Below are positions 10,409-18,237 of a stretch of 64,000 nucleotides of DNA, one piece after another. The stretch's first letter is position 1. Every line of letters begins with the position of its first letter. The position numbers and the translations under genes were made by a program. This DNA comes from Pantoea sp. Mb-10 (GTDB lineage Bacteria; Pseudomonadota; Gammaproteobacteria; Enterobacterales; Enterobacteriaceae): the NCBI RefSeq assembly GCF_021272205.1, contig NZ_JAJSDX010000006.1, positions 248,001 to 312,000 of the forward strand, given 5' to 3'. The notes below the pieces were generated by a model, which was given only the letters and a program-made list of their open reading frames with translations, had not been told where the DNA came from and did not search any database.

Positions 10409-11875
10409 ATGTCTGAAGTAAACCCGATTCTGGCCGCCTCCGCATCGAGCATTGAGGCGTACCAGCAGGCGATTGCCCAAAGCAGCGCCGCGGTTGTGCA
10501 GTGGCTGCAACAGCCTGAAATGTACCAAGGCAAAACCGTTGCCGAACTGCGCGAGCGTATCACGCTCGACTTCAATCCAAACGGCCTGGGTAACCAGGCC
10601 GCGATTGAACGCGCGATTGAATATTTTTTGAAAGACAGCCTGTCCGTGCACCACCCGCAATGTGTGGCGCACCTGCACTGCCCAAGCCTGGTCGTCAGCC
10701 AGGCAGCAGAAGTGCTGATTAACGCGACCAACCAGAGCATGGACTCATGGGATCAAAGCCCGTCCGCCACCATCATCGAGATCAAACTCATTGAATGGCT
10801 GCGTGCGCAGGTGGGTTATCCGGCGGGCGATGCGGGCGTGTTCACCAGCGGCGGCACGCAAAGTAACTTGATGGGTCTGATGCTGGCGCGCGATGCTTTC
10901 TTTGCGCGTCAGGGCCATTCGGTCCAGCAGGATGGCATCACGGGCGATCTGCGCAAAATCAAAGTATTTTGCTCGGAAAATGCCCACTTCTCCGTGCAGA
11001 AAAACATGGCGCTGCTCGGCCACGGCTATCAGTCCGTGGTGCAGGTGAAATCAGACGCCTTTGCGCGCATGGATCTCAATGACCTGAAAGCCAAACTGGC
11101 GCAGGCGCAGGCCAACGGCGAGCAAGTTCTGGCCATTGTCGCCACTGCGGGCACCACCGATGCAGGCGCGATTGATCCGCTGGGAGAGATCGCGGATATC
11201 GCTGCTGAGCACAATATCTGGGTGCACGTGGATGCGGCATGGGGCGGCGCCCTGCTGCTGTCTGAGAAATACCGTGACTATCTTAACGGTCTGGAGCGCG
11301 TGGACTCTGTCACGCTGGATTTCCACAAGCAGTATTTCCAGACCATCAGCTGTGGCGCCTTCCTGCTGAAAGATGCGCGTCACTACGAGCTGATGCGCTA
11401 TCAGGCAGCCTATCTGAACTCTGAGTTTGACGAAGAGGCTGGCGTACCAAACCTGGTGTCCAAATCGCTGCAAACCACCCGCCGTTTCGACGCGCTGAAA
11501 CTGTGGATGGGCCTGGAAGCGCTGGGGCAGAAACAGTACGCAGCCATCATCGATCATGGCGTGACGCTGGCGCAGGATGTGGCACAGTATGTCAACGCAA
11601 CGCCGCGCTTTGAGCTGGTGATGCAGCCGCAGCTGGCTAGCGTTCTGTTCCGTTATCGCCCTGAGCAGATGTCTGATACCGCGCAAATCGCGCTGTTCAA
11701 TCAGCGTATCGGCGATGCGCTGCTGGAATCTGGCCGTGCAAACGTGGGCGTGACTGAACATCAGGGCGTGACGTGCCTCAAGCTGACGCTGCTGAACCCC
11801 ACGGTCACGTTGGATGACATTACGCTGCTGCTGGCGCTGGTGGAAAAAACCGCCAATCAGCTGCTTAACGCCTGA
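10409..11875 (+). CDS. ddc: L-2,4-diaminobutyrate decarboxylase
   Basis: A 488-residue group II PLP-dependent decarboxylase that releases CO2 from L-2,4-diaminobutyrate to give 1,3-diaminopropane. Visible are the TSGGTQSNLMGL segment, VHVDAAWGGALLLS with the PLP aspartate, and SVTLDFHKQYFQ with the Schiff-base lysine. Its length matches the Acinetobacter and enterobacterial enzymes. Order and spacing with dat indicate one transcript, ended by the hairpin at 11892-11921. Confidence 0.93.
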   Translation: MSEVNPILAASASSIEAYQQAIAQSSAAVVQWLQQPEMYQGKTVAELRERITLDFNPNGLGNQAAIERAIEYFLKDSLSVHHPQCVAHLHCPSLVVSQAAEVLINATNQSMDSWDQSPSATIIEIKLIEWLRAQVGYPAGDAGVFTSGGTQSNLMGLMLARDAFFARQGHSVQQDGITGDLRKIKVFCSENAHFSVQKNMALLGHGYQSVVQVKSDAFARMDLNDLKAKLAQAQANGEQVLAIVATAGTTDAGAIDPLGEIADIAAEHNIWVHVDAAWGGALLLSEKYRDYLNGLERVDSVTLDFHKQYFQTISCGAFLLKDARHYELMRYQAAYLNSEFDEEAGVPNLVSKSLQTTRRFDALKLWMGLEALGQKQYAAIIDHGVTLAQDVAQYVNATPRFELVMQPQLASVLFRYRPEQMSDTAQIALFNQRIGDALLESGRANVGVTEHQGVTCLKLTLLNPTVTLDDITLLLALVEKTANQLLNA

Positions 11876-11891
11876 GTGCGATAAGCGCATC

Positions 11892-11930
11892 AAGCCGGTC
11901 ACGGGCCACCCTGACCGGCTTTTTTATTGG
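11892..11930 (+). terminator. Rho-independent terminator after ddc
   Basis: A perfect 10-bp stem (AAGCCGGTCA, 11892-11901, paired with TGACCGGCTT, 11912-11921) with a 10-nt loop, followed by a T run. It lies 17 bp after the ddc stop and ahead of the converging regulator gene. Confidence 0.85.
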
Positions 11931-11975
11931 CGCACCGCGCACCGTATATCTGTATGATGCGGCGGTTTGCCCCTC

Positions 11976-13484
11976 TCAGACCCGCTCTACGCCCTCTTTT
12001 CTTAGGATCCCCGCGTCAACCAAGCACGCTTTCAGAGTGCCAAACGCATCCTGACACTGGCGTTCGTCCACGCAGGCATAGCCCAGCAGCAATCCGCGAC
12101 GCTCTTGTGGCAGCATGTAGTATTGCGACAGCGGACGCACCTTCACGCCGCGCCGCAGCGCCAGCGCCGCAATCGCCACATCATCACAGCCTGCCGGCAA
12201 AGGGATAACCAGGTGCAAACCGGCTTCGTGGGATGCCTGAGGCATAAATGCCGGCCCCAAATAACGCTCAATTAAGCCGGCAAGAAAGCGGCGGCGCTGA
12301 CTGTAAAGCTTACGCATGCGGCGAATGTGCGCCACGTAATGGCCTTTTTGAATAAATTCTGCCAGCGCACGCTGTACCAGCAGATGCCCGCCGCGATAGA
12401 GCTCTGCCGCCGCGATACGCAGCGGCTGTGCCAGTGACTTCGGCACCACCAAATAGCCGATGCGCAGCGCGGGATAGAGCGTCTTACTAAAGGTTCCCAT
12501 GTAAATCACCGGGGCATCCGGCTCAAACCCCTGCAGGGCGGGAAAAGGCTGCCCTGAAAAACGAAACTCGCTGTCGTAATCATCTTCCACCAGCCACGTC
12601 TTGTGCTTACGCGCCAGATCAAGCAGCTGCTTGCGGCGCTCAAGACTGAGATGGACCCCCAGCGGGTATTGGTGTGACGGTGTCACGAAAATCATCTTGG
12701 GTGCCCGCGCTCGCGGTGCCAAATCGGGCACGATGCCCTGCGCGTCGACTTCGCGCGCCTGGATTTTTAGGCCGTTGATGCGCAACAGATTACGCGTGCC
12801 CCAGTAACCCGGCTCCTCGATCCACACGGTATCCCCTGCATCGCACAGCACGCGGGTCACCAGATCCACTGCCTGGTGAATGCCTTCGGTAATGATGATC
12901 TGATCGGGTTCCGCACGCACAGACCGGGCGACGCTGAGGTAATCCGCCAGCGCCTCGCGCAGCTGAGGACAACCGCCGTTGCTGCTGTAAATCAGACGAT
13001 CTATCTCCGGCTCGCGGCTGAGTCGCGCCTGAATCTGACTGAACAACTTATGGGGAAATTGAGTAACATCCGGCGCGCCAGGCACAAACGCGCCCCACTG
13101 GTAAGGCGACGCATTGGCGTGGCCGAGCAGAGAGGCCCCGCGCTTCGAGATCGCCGCTAAGCTGCGCGGAGAGGCCGTAAATGGCTCAGGCGTGCGCTGA
13201 CTGTTTAACGAGCCCTCGGGCAGGTTCTCAGCAATCCAGGTGCCGCTGCCGGTACGGGCGGTCACATAGCCCTGTGCCATCAAATTTTCATAAACATTCA
13301 GTACCGTATTGCGCGACACCGATAACTCCCGCGCCAAATCGCGCGTCGCTGGCAAGCGCGTCGCACGGGGAAACACCCCTTCGGCGATAGCGGTTTGCAT
13401 GCAGGTGAGCAGTCGCTGCTGCAACGTTCCCTCCGTGACAAACTGCAAGCGCTCCAATACATGATCGGCGTACAAACTCCGCAA
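11976..13484 (-). CDS. MocR/GabR-type transcriptional regulator
   Basis: A 502-residue protein with an N-terminal GntR winged helix (about residues 15-85, with LPATRDLARELSVSRNTV) fused to a class I aminotransferase-like domain. YMGTFSKTLYPALRIGYL carries the PLP-binding lysine. This is the MocR family layout of GabR and PdxR. It is divergent from a GABA-type aminotransferase and permease with a 109-bp shared promoter region, so GabR-like control of GABA use is the likely role: in that family GABA plus PLP triggers activation. Two GTGGC direct repeats at 13509 and 13523 are possible operator halves. PdxR is the alternative, but no pdxS/pdxT lies nearby. Confidence 0.85.
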   Translation of the reverse strand: MRSLYADHVLERLQFVTEGTLQQRLLTCMQTAIAEGVFPRATRLPATRDLARELSVSRNTVLNVYENLMAQGYVTARTGSGTWIAENLPEGSLNSQRTPEPFTASPRSLAAISKRGASLLGHANASPYQWGAFVPGAPDVTQFPHKLFSQIQARLSREPEIDRLIYSSNGGCPQLREALADYLSVARSVRAEPDQIIITEGIHQAVDLVTRVLCDAGDTVWIEEPGYWGTRNLLRINGLKIQAREVDAQGIVPDLAPRARAPKMIFVTPSHQYPLGVHLSLERRKQLLDLARKHKTWLVEDDYDSEFRFSGQPFPALQGFEPDAPVIYMGTFSKTLYPALRIGYLVVPKSLAQPLRIAAAELYRGGHLLVQRALAEFIQKGHYVAHIRRMRKLYSQRRRFLAGLIERYLGPAFMPQASHEAGLHLVIPLPAGCDDVAIAALALRRGVKVRPLSQYYMLPQERRGLLLGYACVDERQCQDAFGTLKACLVDAGILRKEGVERV

Positions 13485-13593
13485 TTGGCTCCCTCCTTTT
13501 CTCTAAAAGTGGCTCTGGCAACGTGGCGCCGTGCAGGCATAAATAAGCGTGTTTGTCGTGTTTTGTAAAGACGCTTATCGCTAAGGAAAGGTT

Positions 13594-14856
13594 ATGCAAG
13601 GTAAAAACAGCCAACTGCAGCAACGCAAAGATGACGCCCTGCCGCGCGGCACCGGCAATCTTTGTCAGTGGTATGTCGAGCACGCAGAGAATGCCACGCT
13701 GCGCGACGTTGAAGGCAACAGCTGGATCGACTTTGCGGGCGGCATCGCGGTATTAAACACCGGGCATCGTCATCCACGCATCGTTCAGGCGGTTGCAGAA
13801 CAGTTAACCAAATTTACCCATACGGCGTTCCAGGTGACGCCCTATGAAAGCTATGTCGCGCTCGCAGAACGCATTAACCGTATGGTGCCGATTGAAGGCA
13901 AAGCCAAAACGGCCTTTTTCTCAACGGGCGCGGAGGCGGTCGAAAACGCGGTTAAAGTGGCGCGCGCCGCCACGCGTCGTCACGGCATCATCACCTTTGG
14001 CAACGCGTTTCACGGTCGCACCTTCATGACCATGGCGATGACCGGCAAAGTCGCACCGTACAAACGTGATTTTGGGCCTATGCCAGCTTCAGTGTGGCAT
14101 GCGCGCTACCCCAACAGCGTGACCGGTATCACGACGGAAGCGGCGCTTGCCAGCTTGCAGGACATTTTCACGCAGGATATCGCTCCGCATGATGTTGCGG
14201 CCATAGTGCTGGAACCGGTGCAGGGTGAAGGCGGTTTTCACGTTGCCCCACCTGAGTTCATGGTGGCACTGCGTCAGTTGGCCGATGAGCACGGGATCTT
14301 GCTGATTGCCGATGAAGTCCAGAGCGGTTTTGCCCGCACCGGCAAAATTTTCGCCATGGAGCACTACAGCGTGAAGCCCGACCTCATCACCATGGCGAAA
14401 AGCCTGGCGGGCGGGATGCCGCTGTCTGCGGTGAGCGGACGTGCTGAGATCATGGACGCGCCCGGTCCGGGCGGCTTGGGTGGCACTTACGCAGGCAACC
14501 CGCTGGCCATCGCCGCCGCGCACGCAGTGCTGGATATTATTGCCGATGAGCAGCTGTGCGATCGTTCCGCGCGGCTGGGTGCGCAGCTCAACGATTTTCT
14601 GCAGGGCGCGCGCGCCAATAACAGCAGCATCACGGACATCCGCGGTCTGGGCTCGATGGTGGCGGTCGAGTTCACCCGTGCGCAGATCGCGCAGGCCATC
14701 CAGCAGGACGCCATGGCGCGCGGCTTGCTGCTGCTGACCTGTGGACCGCACGGCAATGTGATCCGCTTCCTGTATCCCCTCACTATCCCCGACGCGCAGT
14801 TTAGCCAAGCGCTGGATATCCTTAGCGCCGTTCTGCGTCAGCATCAGAACGGTTAA
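13594..14856 (+). CDS. 4-aminobutyrate aminotransferase (GabT/PuuE-like)
   Basis: A 420-residue class III PLP aminotransferase, the size of GabT and PuuE. It shows FFSTGAEAVENAVKVARAAT, LIADEVQSGFARTGKIF with the cofactor aspartate, and TMAKSLAGGMPLSAV with the catalytic lysine. It is expected to convert GABA plus 2-oxoglutarate to succinate semialdehyde plus glutamate. The neighbours (divergent MocR regulator, downstream GabP-like permease) support a GABA uptake and catabolism module. A succinate semialdehyde dehydrogenase gene is not present here. GabT and PuuE cannot be told apart by eye, so I give no symbol. Confidence 0.88.
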   Translation: MQGKNSQLQQRKDDALPRGTGNLCQWYVEHAENATLRDVEGNSWIDFAGGIAVLNTGHRHPRIVQAVAEQLTKFTHTAFQVTPYESYVALAERINRMVPIEGKAKTAFFSTGAEAVENAVKVARAATRRHGIITFGNAFHGRTFMTMAMTGKVAPYKRDFGPMPASVWHARYPNSVTGITTEAALASLQDIFTQDIAPHDVAAIVLEPVQGEGGFHVAPPEFMVALRQLADEHGILLIADEVQSGFARTGKIFAMEHYSVKPDLITMAKSLAGGMPLSAVSGRAEIMDAPGPGGLGGTYAGNPLAIAAAHAVLDIIADEQLCDRSARLGAQLNDFLQGARANNSSITDIRGLGSMVAVEFTRAQIAQAIQQDAMARGLLLLTCGPHGNVIRFLYPLTIPDAQFSQALDILSAVLRQHQNG

Positions 14857-14868
14857 GCCTTGAAAATG

Positions 14869-14889
14869 CCCGACCTAGTGTAGGTCGGG
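14869..14889 (+). terminator. Hairpin between aminotransferase and permease
   Basis: A perfect 9-bp stem CCCGACCTA/TAGGTCGGG with a 3-nt loop, without a strong T tract. It lies in the 81-bp gap between the two genes and may act as a partial terminator or RNA stabiliser that sets the ratio of enzyme to permease. Confidence 0.5.
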
Positions 14890-14937
14890 TTGGGCATCTT
14901 GCTGCACGTCACCTGAAAACGCGCTGGAGAATGATTT

Positions 14938-16332
14938 ATGAGTTCACAGAATACCGATGCGCTGGCGCAAGGCCTTAAGCCACGTCATGTCAGAATGTTA
15001 TCCATTGCCGGTGTGATTGGCGCCGGACTGTTTGTTGGCTCGGGCCACGCCATTGCCGAAGCGGGCCCCGCCGTGCTGCTGGCCTATATCGCCGCCGGAA
15101 CGCTGGTGGTGCTGATTATGCGTATGCTGGCAGAAATGGCGGTCGCCTCGCCGGATTCAGGGTCCTTTTCAACCTATGCGGCGAAGTCGCTGGGTCGCTG
15201 GGCCGGTTTCACCATCGGCTGGCTCTACTGGTGGTTTTGGGTGCTGGTTATTCCGCTGGAAGCCAATGCCGCAGGCACCATTTTGCACGCCTGGTTTCCG
15301 CAGGTTGCCGTTTGGGAATACACGCTGGCCATTACCATCATATTGACCGTCAGTAACCTGTTCAGCGTGAAGAACTACGGTGAGTTTGAGTTCTGGTTTG
15401 CGCTGCTGAAAGTGGTCGCCATCGTGACGTTCCTGGTGATCGGCAGTCTGGCGGTATTGGGTCTGTTGCCGGGCAGTAGCACCCAAGGCATCTCCCATGT
15501 TTATGACACGCACGGTTTCATGCCTAATGGCATCAGTGCGGTGCTGGCGGCCATCCTTACCACCATGTTCTCTTTTATGGGCACTGAGATCGTCACCATT
15601 GCCGCAGCGGAATCCCGCGAGCCGCAAAAGCAGATAACCCAAGCCACTAATTCGGTTATCTGGCGTATTGCGCTGTTTTATCTGCTCTCTATTTTCTTTG
15701 TGGTGGCGCTGGTGCCGTGGAATAGCCCAGCCCTGATGAAAAATGGATCTTATCAAACGGCCATGGAGATGATGAACATTCCGTATGCGCGTCAGATTGT
15801 GGATGTCGTGGTGCTGGTTGCCGTGTGCAGCTGTCTGAACTCGGCGCTTTACACCGCCTCACGCATGCTTTACTCGCTGTCGCGCCGCCAGGAAGCGCCA
15901 GCCTCTGCCTCGCGCACCACGGCCAGCGGCACCCCGTGGGTTGCGGTACTGGCGTCCACTGCCGCCGCGTTCCTGACGGTTATCGCCAACTATCTCGCCC
16001 CCGCGGCAGTATTTGAATTTTTGCTGGCCAGCTCCGGTGCCATCGCCCTGCTGGTGTATCTGGTGATTGCCGCATCGCATCTGGTGCTGCGTAAAAAGAA
16101 AGAGGCGCGTGGCCAGGTCCTGCGCTACCGCATGTGGCTGTTCCCTGGCCTGACGTGGGCAACCATCATTTTTATCGTTGGCGTCCTGACGTCCATGCTG
16201 TTTAACCCGCAGCACCGCTACGAAATCATCGCCACCGGCCTGCTGACGCTCGCGGTACTGGCGGCCAGCCGCCTGGTTCACCGTAAGCGCGCGGCGCACA
16301 AAAACAGCAAAGTGTTCGCGCTGCGTTCCTAA
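14938..16332 (+). CDS. gabP: GABA permease (GabP-like, APC superfamily)
   Basis: A 464-residue amino acid permease with about 12 transmembrane helices. The N-terminal helix carries SIAGVIGAGLFVGSGHAIAE, the conserved substrate-binding stretch of the amino acid transporter family, and FSFMGTEIVTIAAAES is the GabP-type motif of helix 6. It follows the GABA aminotransferase, so proton-coupled GABA uptake is the most likely function. Other amino acid transporters (AnsP, CycA) share the fold, and the choice of GabP rests on sequence resemblance plus context. Confidence 0.85.
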   Translation: MSSQNTDALAQGLKPRHVRMLSIAGVIGAGLFVGSGHAIAEAGPAVLLAYIAAGTLVVLIMRMLAEMAVASPDSGSFSTYAAKSLGRWAGFTIGWLYWWFWVLVIPLEANAAGTILHAWFPQVAVWEYTLAITIILTVSNLFSVKNYGEFEFWFALLKVVAIVTFLVIGSLAVLGLLPGSSTQGISHVYDTHGFMPNGISAVLAAILTTMFSFMGTEIVTIAAAESREPQKQITQATNSVIWRIALFYLLSIFFVVALVPWNSPALMKNGSYQTAMEMMNIPYARQIVDVVVLVAVCSCLNSALYTASRMLYSLSRRQEAPASASRTTASGTPWVAVLASTAAAFLTVIANYLAPAAVFEFLLASSGAIALLVYLVIAASHLVLRKKKEARGQVLRYRMWLFPGLTWATIIFIVGVLTSMLFNPQHRYEIIATGLLTLAVLAASRLVHRKRAAHKNSKVFALRS

Positions 16333-16362
16333 GGTTCATCTTCCGGGCAAGGATGCCCTGAA

Positions 16363-16692
16363 CTATGAGGCGTACTGGACATCAATACTGATGGACTCTT
16401 CCGGTACGTTGATCGTCACCAGGCAGCTATTCCACACCGGTTTACCCTCCGTCAGATTGTGCTCAACAAAGTAGGCCTGGAACGCTTTCAACGCCTCAGT
16501 GAGATCGCCAATCGCCTGCGCATCCGGCTCAAACCAGTCCATCTCCCCTGCTTCATCAAGGTAGTTAAATTGATACTGTCCCCCTTCGCCGTCGGCAAAG
16601 AGTTCCGCGTTAACATACAGCGCCTGCGCCCCTTGCGGCCCACAGCTGAAAACGATTTGCGCGATGCGACGATAAAGATCTTCATAATTCAT
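16363..16692 (-). CDS. YezG/DUF600-like protein (antitoxin/immunity family)
   Basis: A 109-residue acidic soluble protein. I start at the ATG at 16692, which has an AGGAATGTC ribosome site; the frame is open further upstream but without a good site. The N-terminus MNYEDLYRRIAQIVF and the central YQFNYLDEAGEMDWFEPD segment resemble the DUF600 (YezG) family, members of which act as immunity proteins to LXG or other polymorphic toxins, and whose free-standing copies in enterobacteria are of unknown role. No toxin gene lies beside it, so an orphan immunity or housekeeping role is open. Confidence 0.6.
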   Translation of the reverse strand: MNYEDLYRRIAQIVFSCGPQGAQALYVNAELFADGEGGQYQFNYLDEAGEMDWFEPDAQAIGDLTEALKAFQAYFVEHNLTEGKPVWNSCLVTINVPEESISIDVQYAS

Positions 16693-16859
16693 AGTGACAT
16701 TCCTGGCGAATACGCCTACAGCCGCAGCGTCCGCTTGACTGGCCACCCTGCGCTGTAGGCTTTCTCGTGCGGTATTCATCAGCCGATCGATTGACTTTAA
16801 GGCAGACGATCGGAGAATGAGCCACCCGAGCAGTAAGTTAAAAAGAAAGGGAGTTTATC

Positions 16860-18212
16860 ATAGCCTGTTCATCCTGTTTTTCACGCCCCGGTCGCGTAAA
16901 AGGCGCGGCAATGCTGCTGGCCGCCGCGCTGCTGGCGAGCTGTTCGTCGGAGCGCCCTAAGTCGCTGGTCACGCCGCTTCCCACGGTGACTCCGCCTTCT
17001 CCCTCGGCACCGTCAGTGGCACCGCAGGCGCCGGTACGCGGCGTGTGGCTGACCACGGTATCACGCCTCGACTGGCCGCCGGTCTCATCGGTGAACGCCG
17101 CGCCCGCCAGCCGTATTCGCCTGCAGCAAGCGGCCCTCATCACCAAGCTCGATGCGTTACAGCGTCTTGGCATTAACACCGTGTTCTTCCAGGTCAAGCC
17201 CGATGGCACCGCGCTGTGGCGTTCGCGCATCCTGCCGTGGTCGGATATGCTGACCGGGACGATTGGCGAGGATCCCGGCTACGATCCGCTGCAATTTATG
17301 CTGGATGAAGCACACAAACGCGGTATGCGCGTGCATGCCTGGTTTAACCCCTACCGTGTTTCAACCAATGTGAAACCCGCCACGGTCAACGCGCTGAACA
17401 AGACGTTATCCGATCAGCCCGCCAGCGTGTTTGTGCTGCACCGAGACTGGATCCGCACCGCCAGCGATCGCTTCGTGCTTGACCCCGGTATTCCGGCGGC
17501 GCGCGACTGGATCACCAGCATCATTGCGGAAGTGGTGGCGCACTATGACATCGACGGCGTGCAGTTTGACGACTATTTCTACGCGGAGACGCCGGGTTCA
17601 ACCCTGAATGACAGCGCCACCTTTCGCGCATACGGTCAGGGATTTGCCACCAAAGCCGACTGGCGACGCCATAACACGCAGCAGTTGATCGAGCAGGTCT
17701 CACGTACCATTAAGCAGCTTAAACCGCAGGTGGAATTCGGCGTCAGTCCGGCGGGCGTTTGGCGCAACCTGTCCCACGATCCGGCGGGCTCTGACACGCG
17801 CGGTGCCGCCGCCTACGATGAAGCGTATGCCGATACGCGCCGCTGGGTACAAATGGGGCTGCTGGATTACATTGCGCCGCAGATTTATTGGCCATTCTCA
17901 CGCCAGGCGGCGCGCTACGATGTGCTGGCGAAGTGGTGGGCCAACGTGGTGAAACCCACGCATACGCGCCTCTATATCGGCCTCGCGCTGTATAAAGTGG
18001 GCGAACCGTCGCGGCTCGAGCCTGAATGGACGGACGCAGGCGGCGTGCCGGAATTGAAAAGGCAGCTCGATCTCAACGACGCACTGCCGCAGATCAGCGG
18101 CACGATATTGTTCCGGGAAAATTACCTCAATCTGCCGCAAACCCAGCAGGCCGTGGACTATCTGCGCCAGCGCTGGGGGGAAAGCAGTAGCGAAATGCGC
18201 CGCCAGCACTAA
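16860..18212 (+). CDS. digH: DigH, divisome-localised glycosyl hydrolase lipoprotein
   Basis: Strong resemblance to E. coli DigH (YddW), a GHL10-family hydrolase that acts on denuded peptidoglycan glycan strands at the septum. Conserved stretches include VSRLDWPPVSSVN, NTVFFQVKPDGTALW, HAWFNPYRVS and DGVQFDDYFY with the catalytic acidic residues. The lipobox is ALLASC. Start choice is a problem: the first ATG is 16911, which leaves an 11-residue signal without positive charge. The E. coli N-terminus aligns with codons from about 16857-16860, where only ATC or ATA is found, behind an AAAGGGAG ribosome site. I place the start at the ATA at 16860 as a hypothesis; 16911 is the conventional alternative. 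Confidence 0.88.
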   Translation: MACSSCFSRPGRVKGAAMLLAAALLASCSSERPKSLVTPLPTVTPPSPSAPSVAPQAPVRGVWLTTVSRLDWPPVSSVNAAPASRIRLQQAALITKLDALQRLGINTVFFQVKPDGTALWRSRILPWSDMLTGTIGEDPGYDPLQFMLDEAHKRGMRVHAWFNPYRVSTNVKPATVNALNKTLSDQPASVFVLHRDWIRTASDRFVLDPGIPAARDWITSIIAEVVAHYDIDGVQFDDYFYAETPGSTLNDSATFRAYGQGFATKADWRRHNTQQLIEQVSRTIKQLKPQVEFGVSPAGVWRNLSHDPAGSDTRGAAAYDEAYADTRRWVQMGLLDYIAPQIYWPFSRQAARYDVLAKWWANVVKPTHTRLYIGLALYKVGEPSRLEPEWTDAGGVPELKRQLDLNDALPQISGTILFRENYLNLPQTQQAVDYLRQRWGESSSEMRRQH

Positions 18213-18237
18213 GGTATTGGCGGCGCTGAGCTAACGG

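Noticed and set aside
9527-10678. Long minus-strand ORF of 383 codons over dat
   Set aside because: It is a shadow of the GC-rich dat gene, with Arg/Gln/His-rich composition and no motif.
11976-13484. PdxR as the identity of the MocR-type regulator
   Set aside because: No pyridoxal synthesis genes (pdxST) are adjacent; the divergent genes are a GABA-type aminotransferase and permease.
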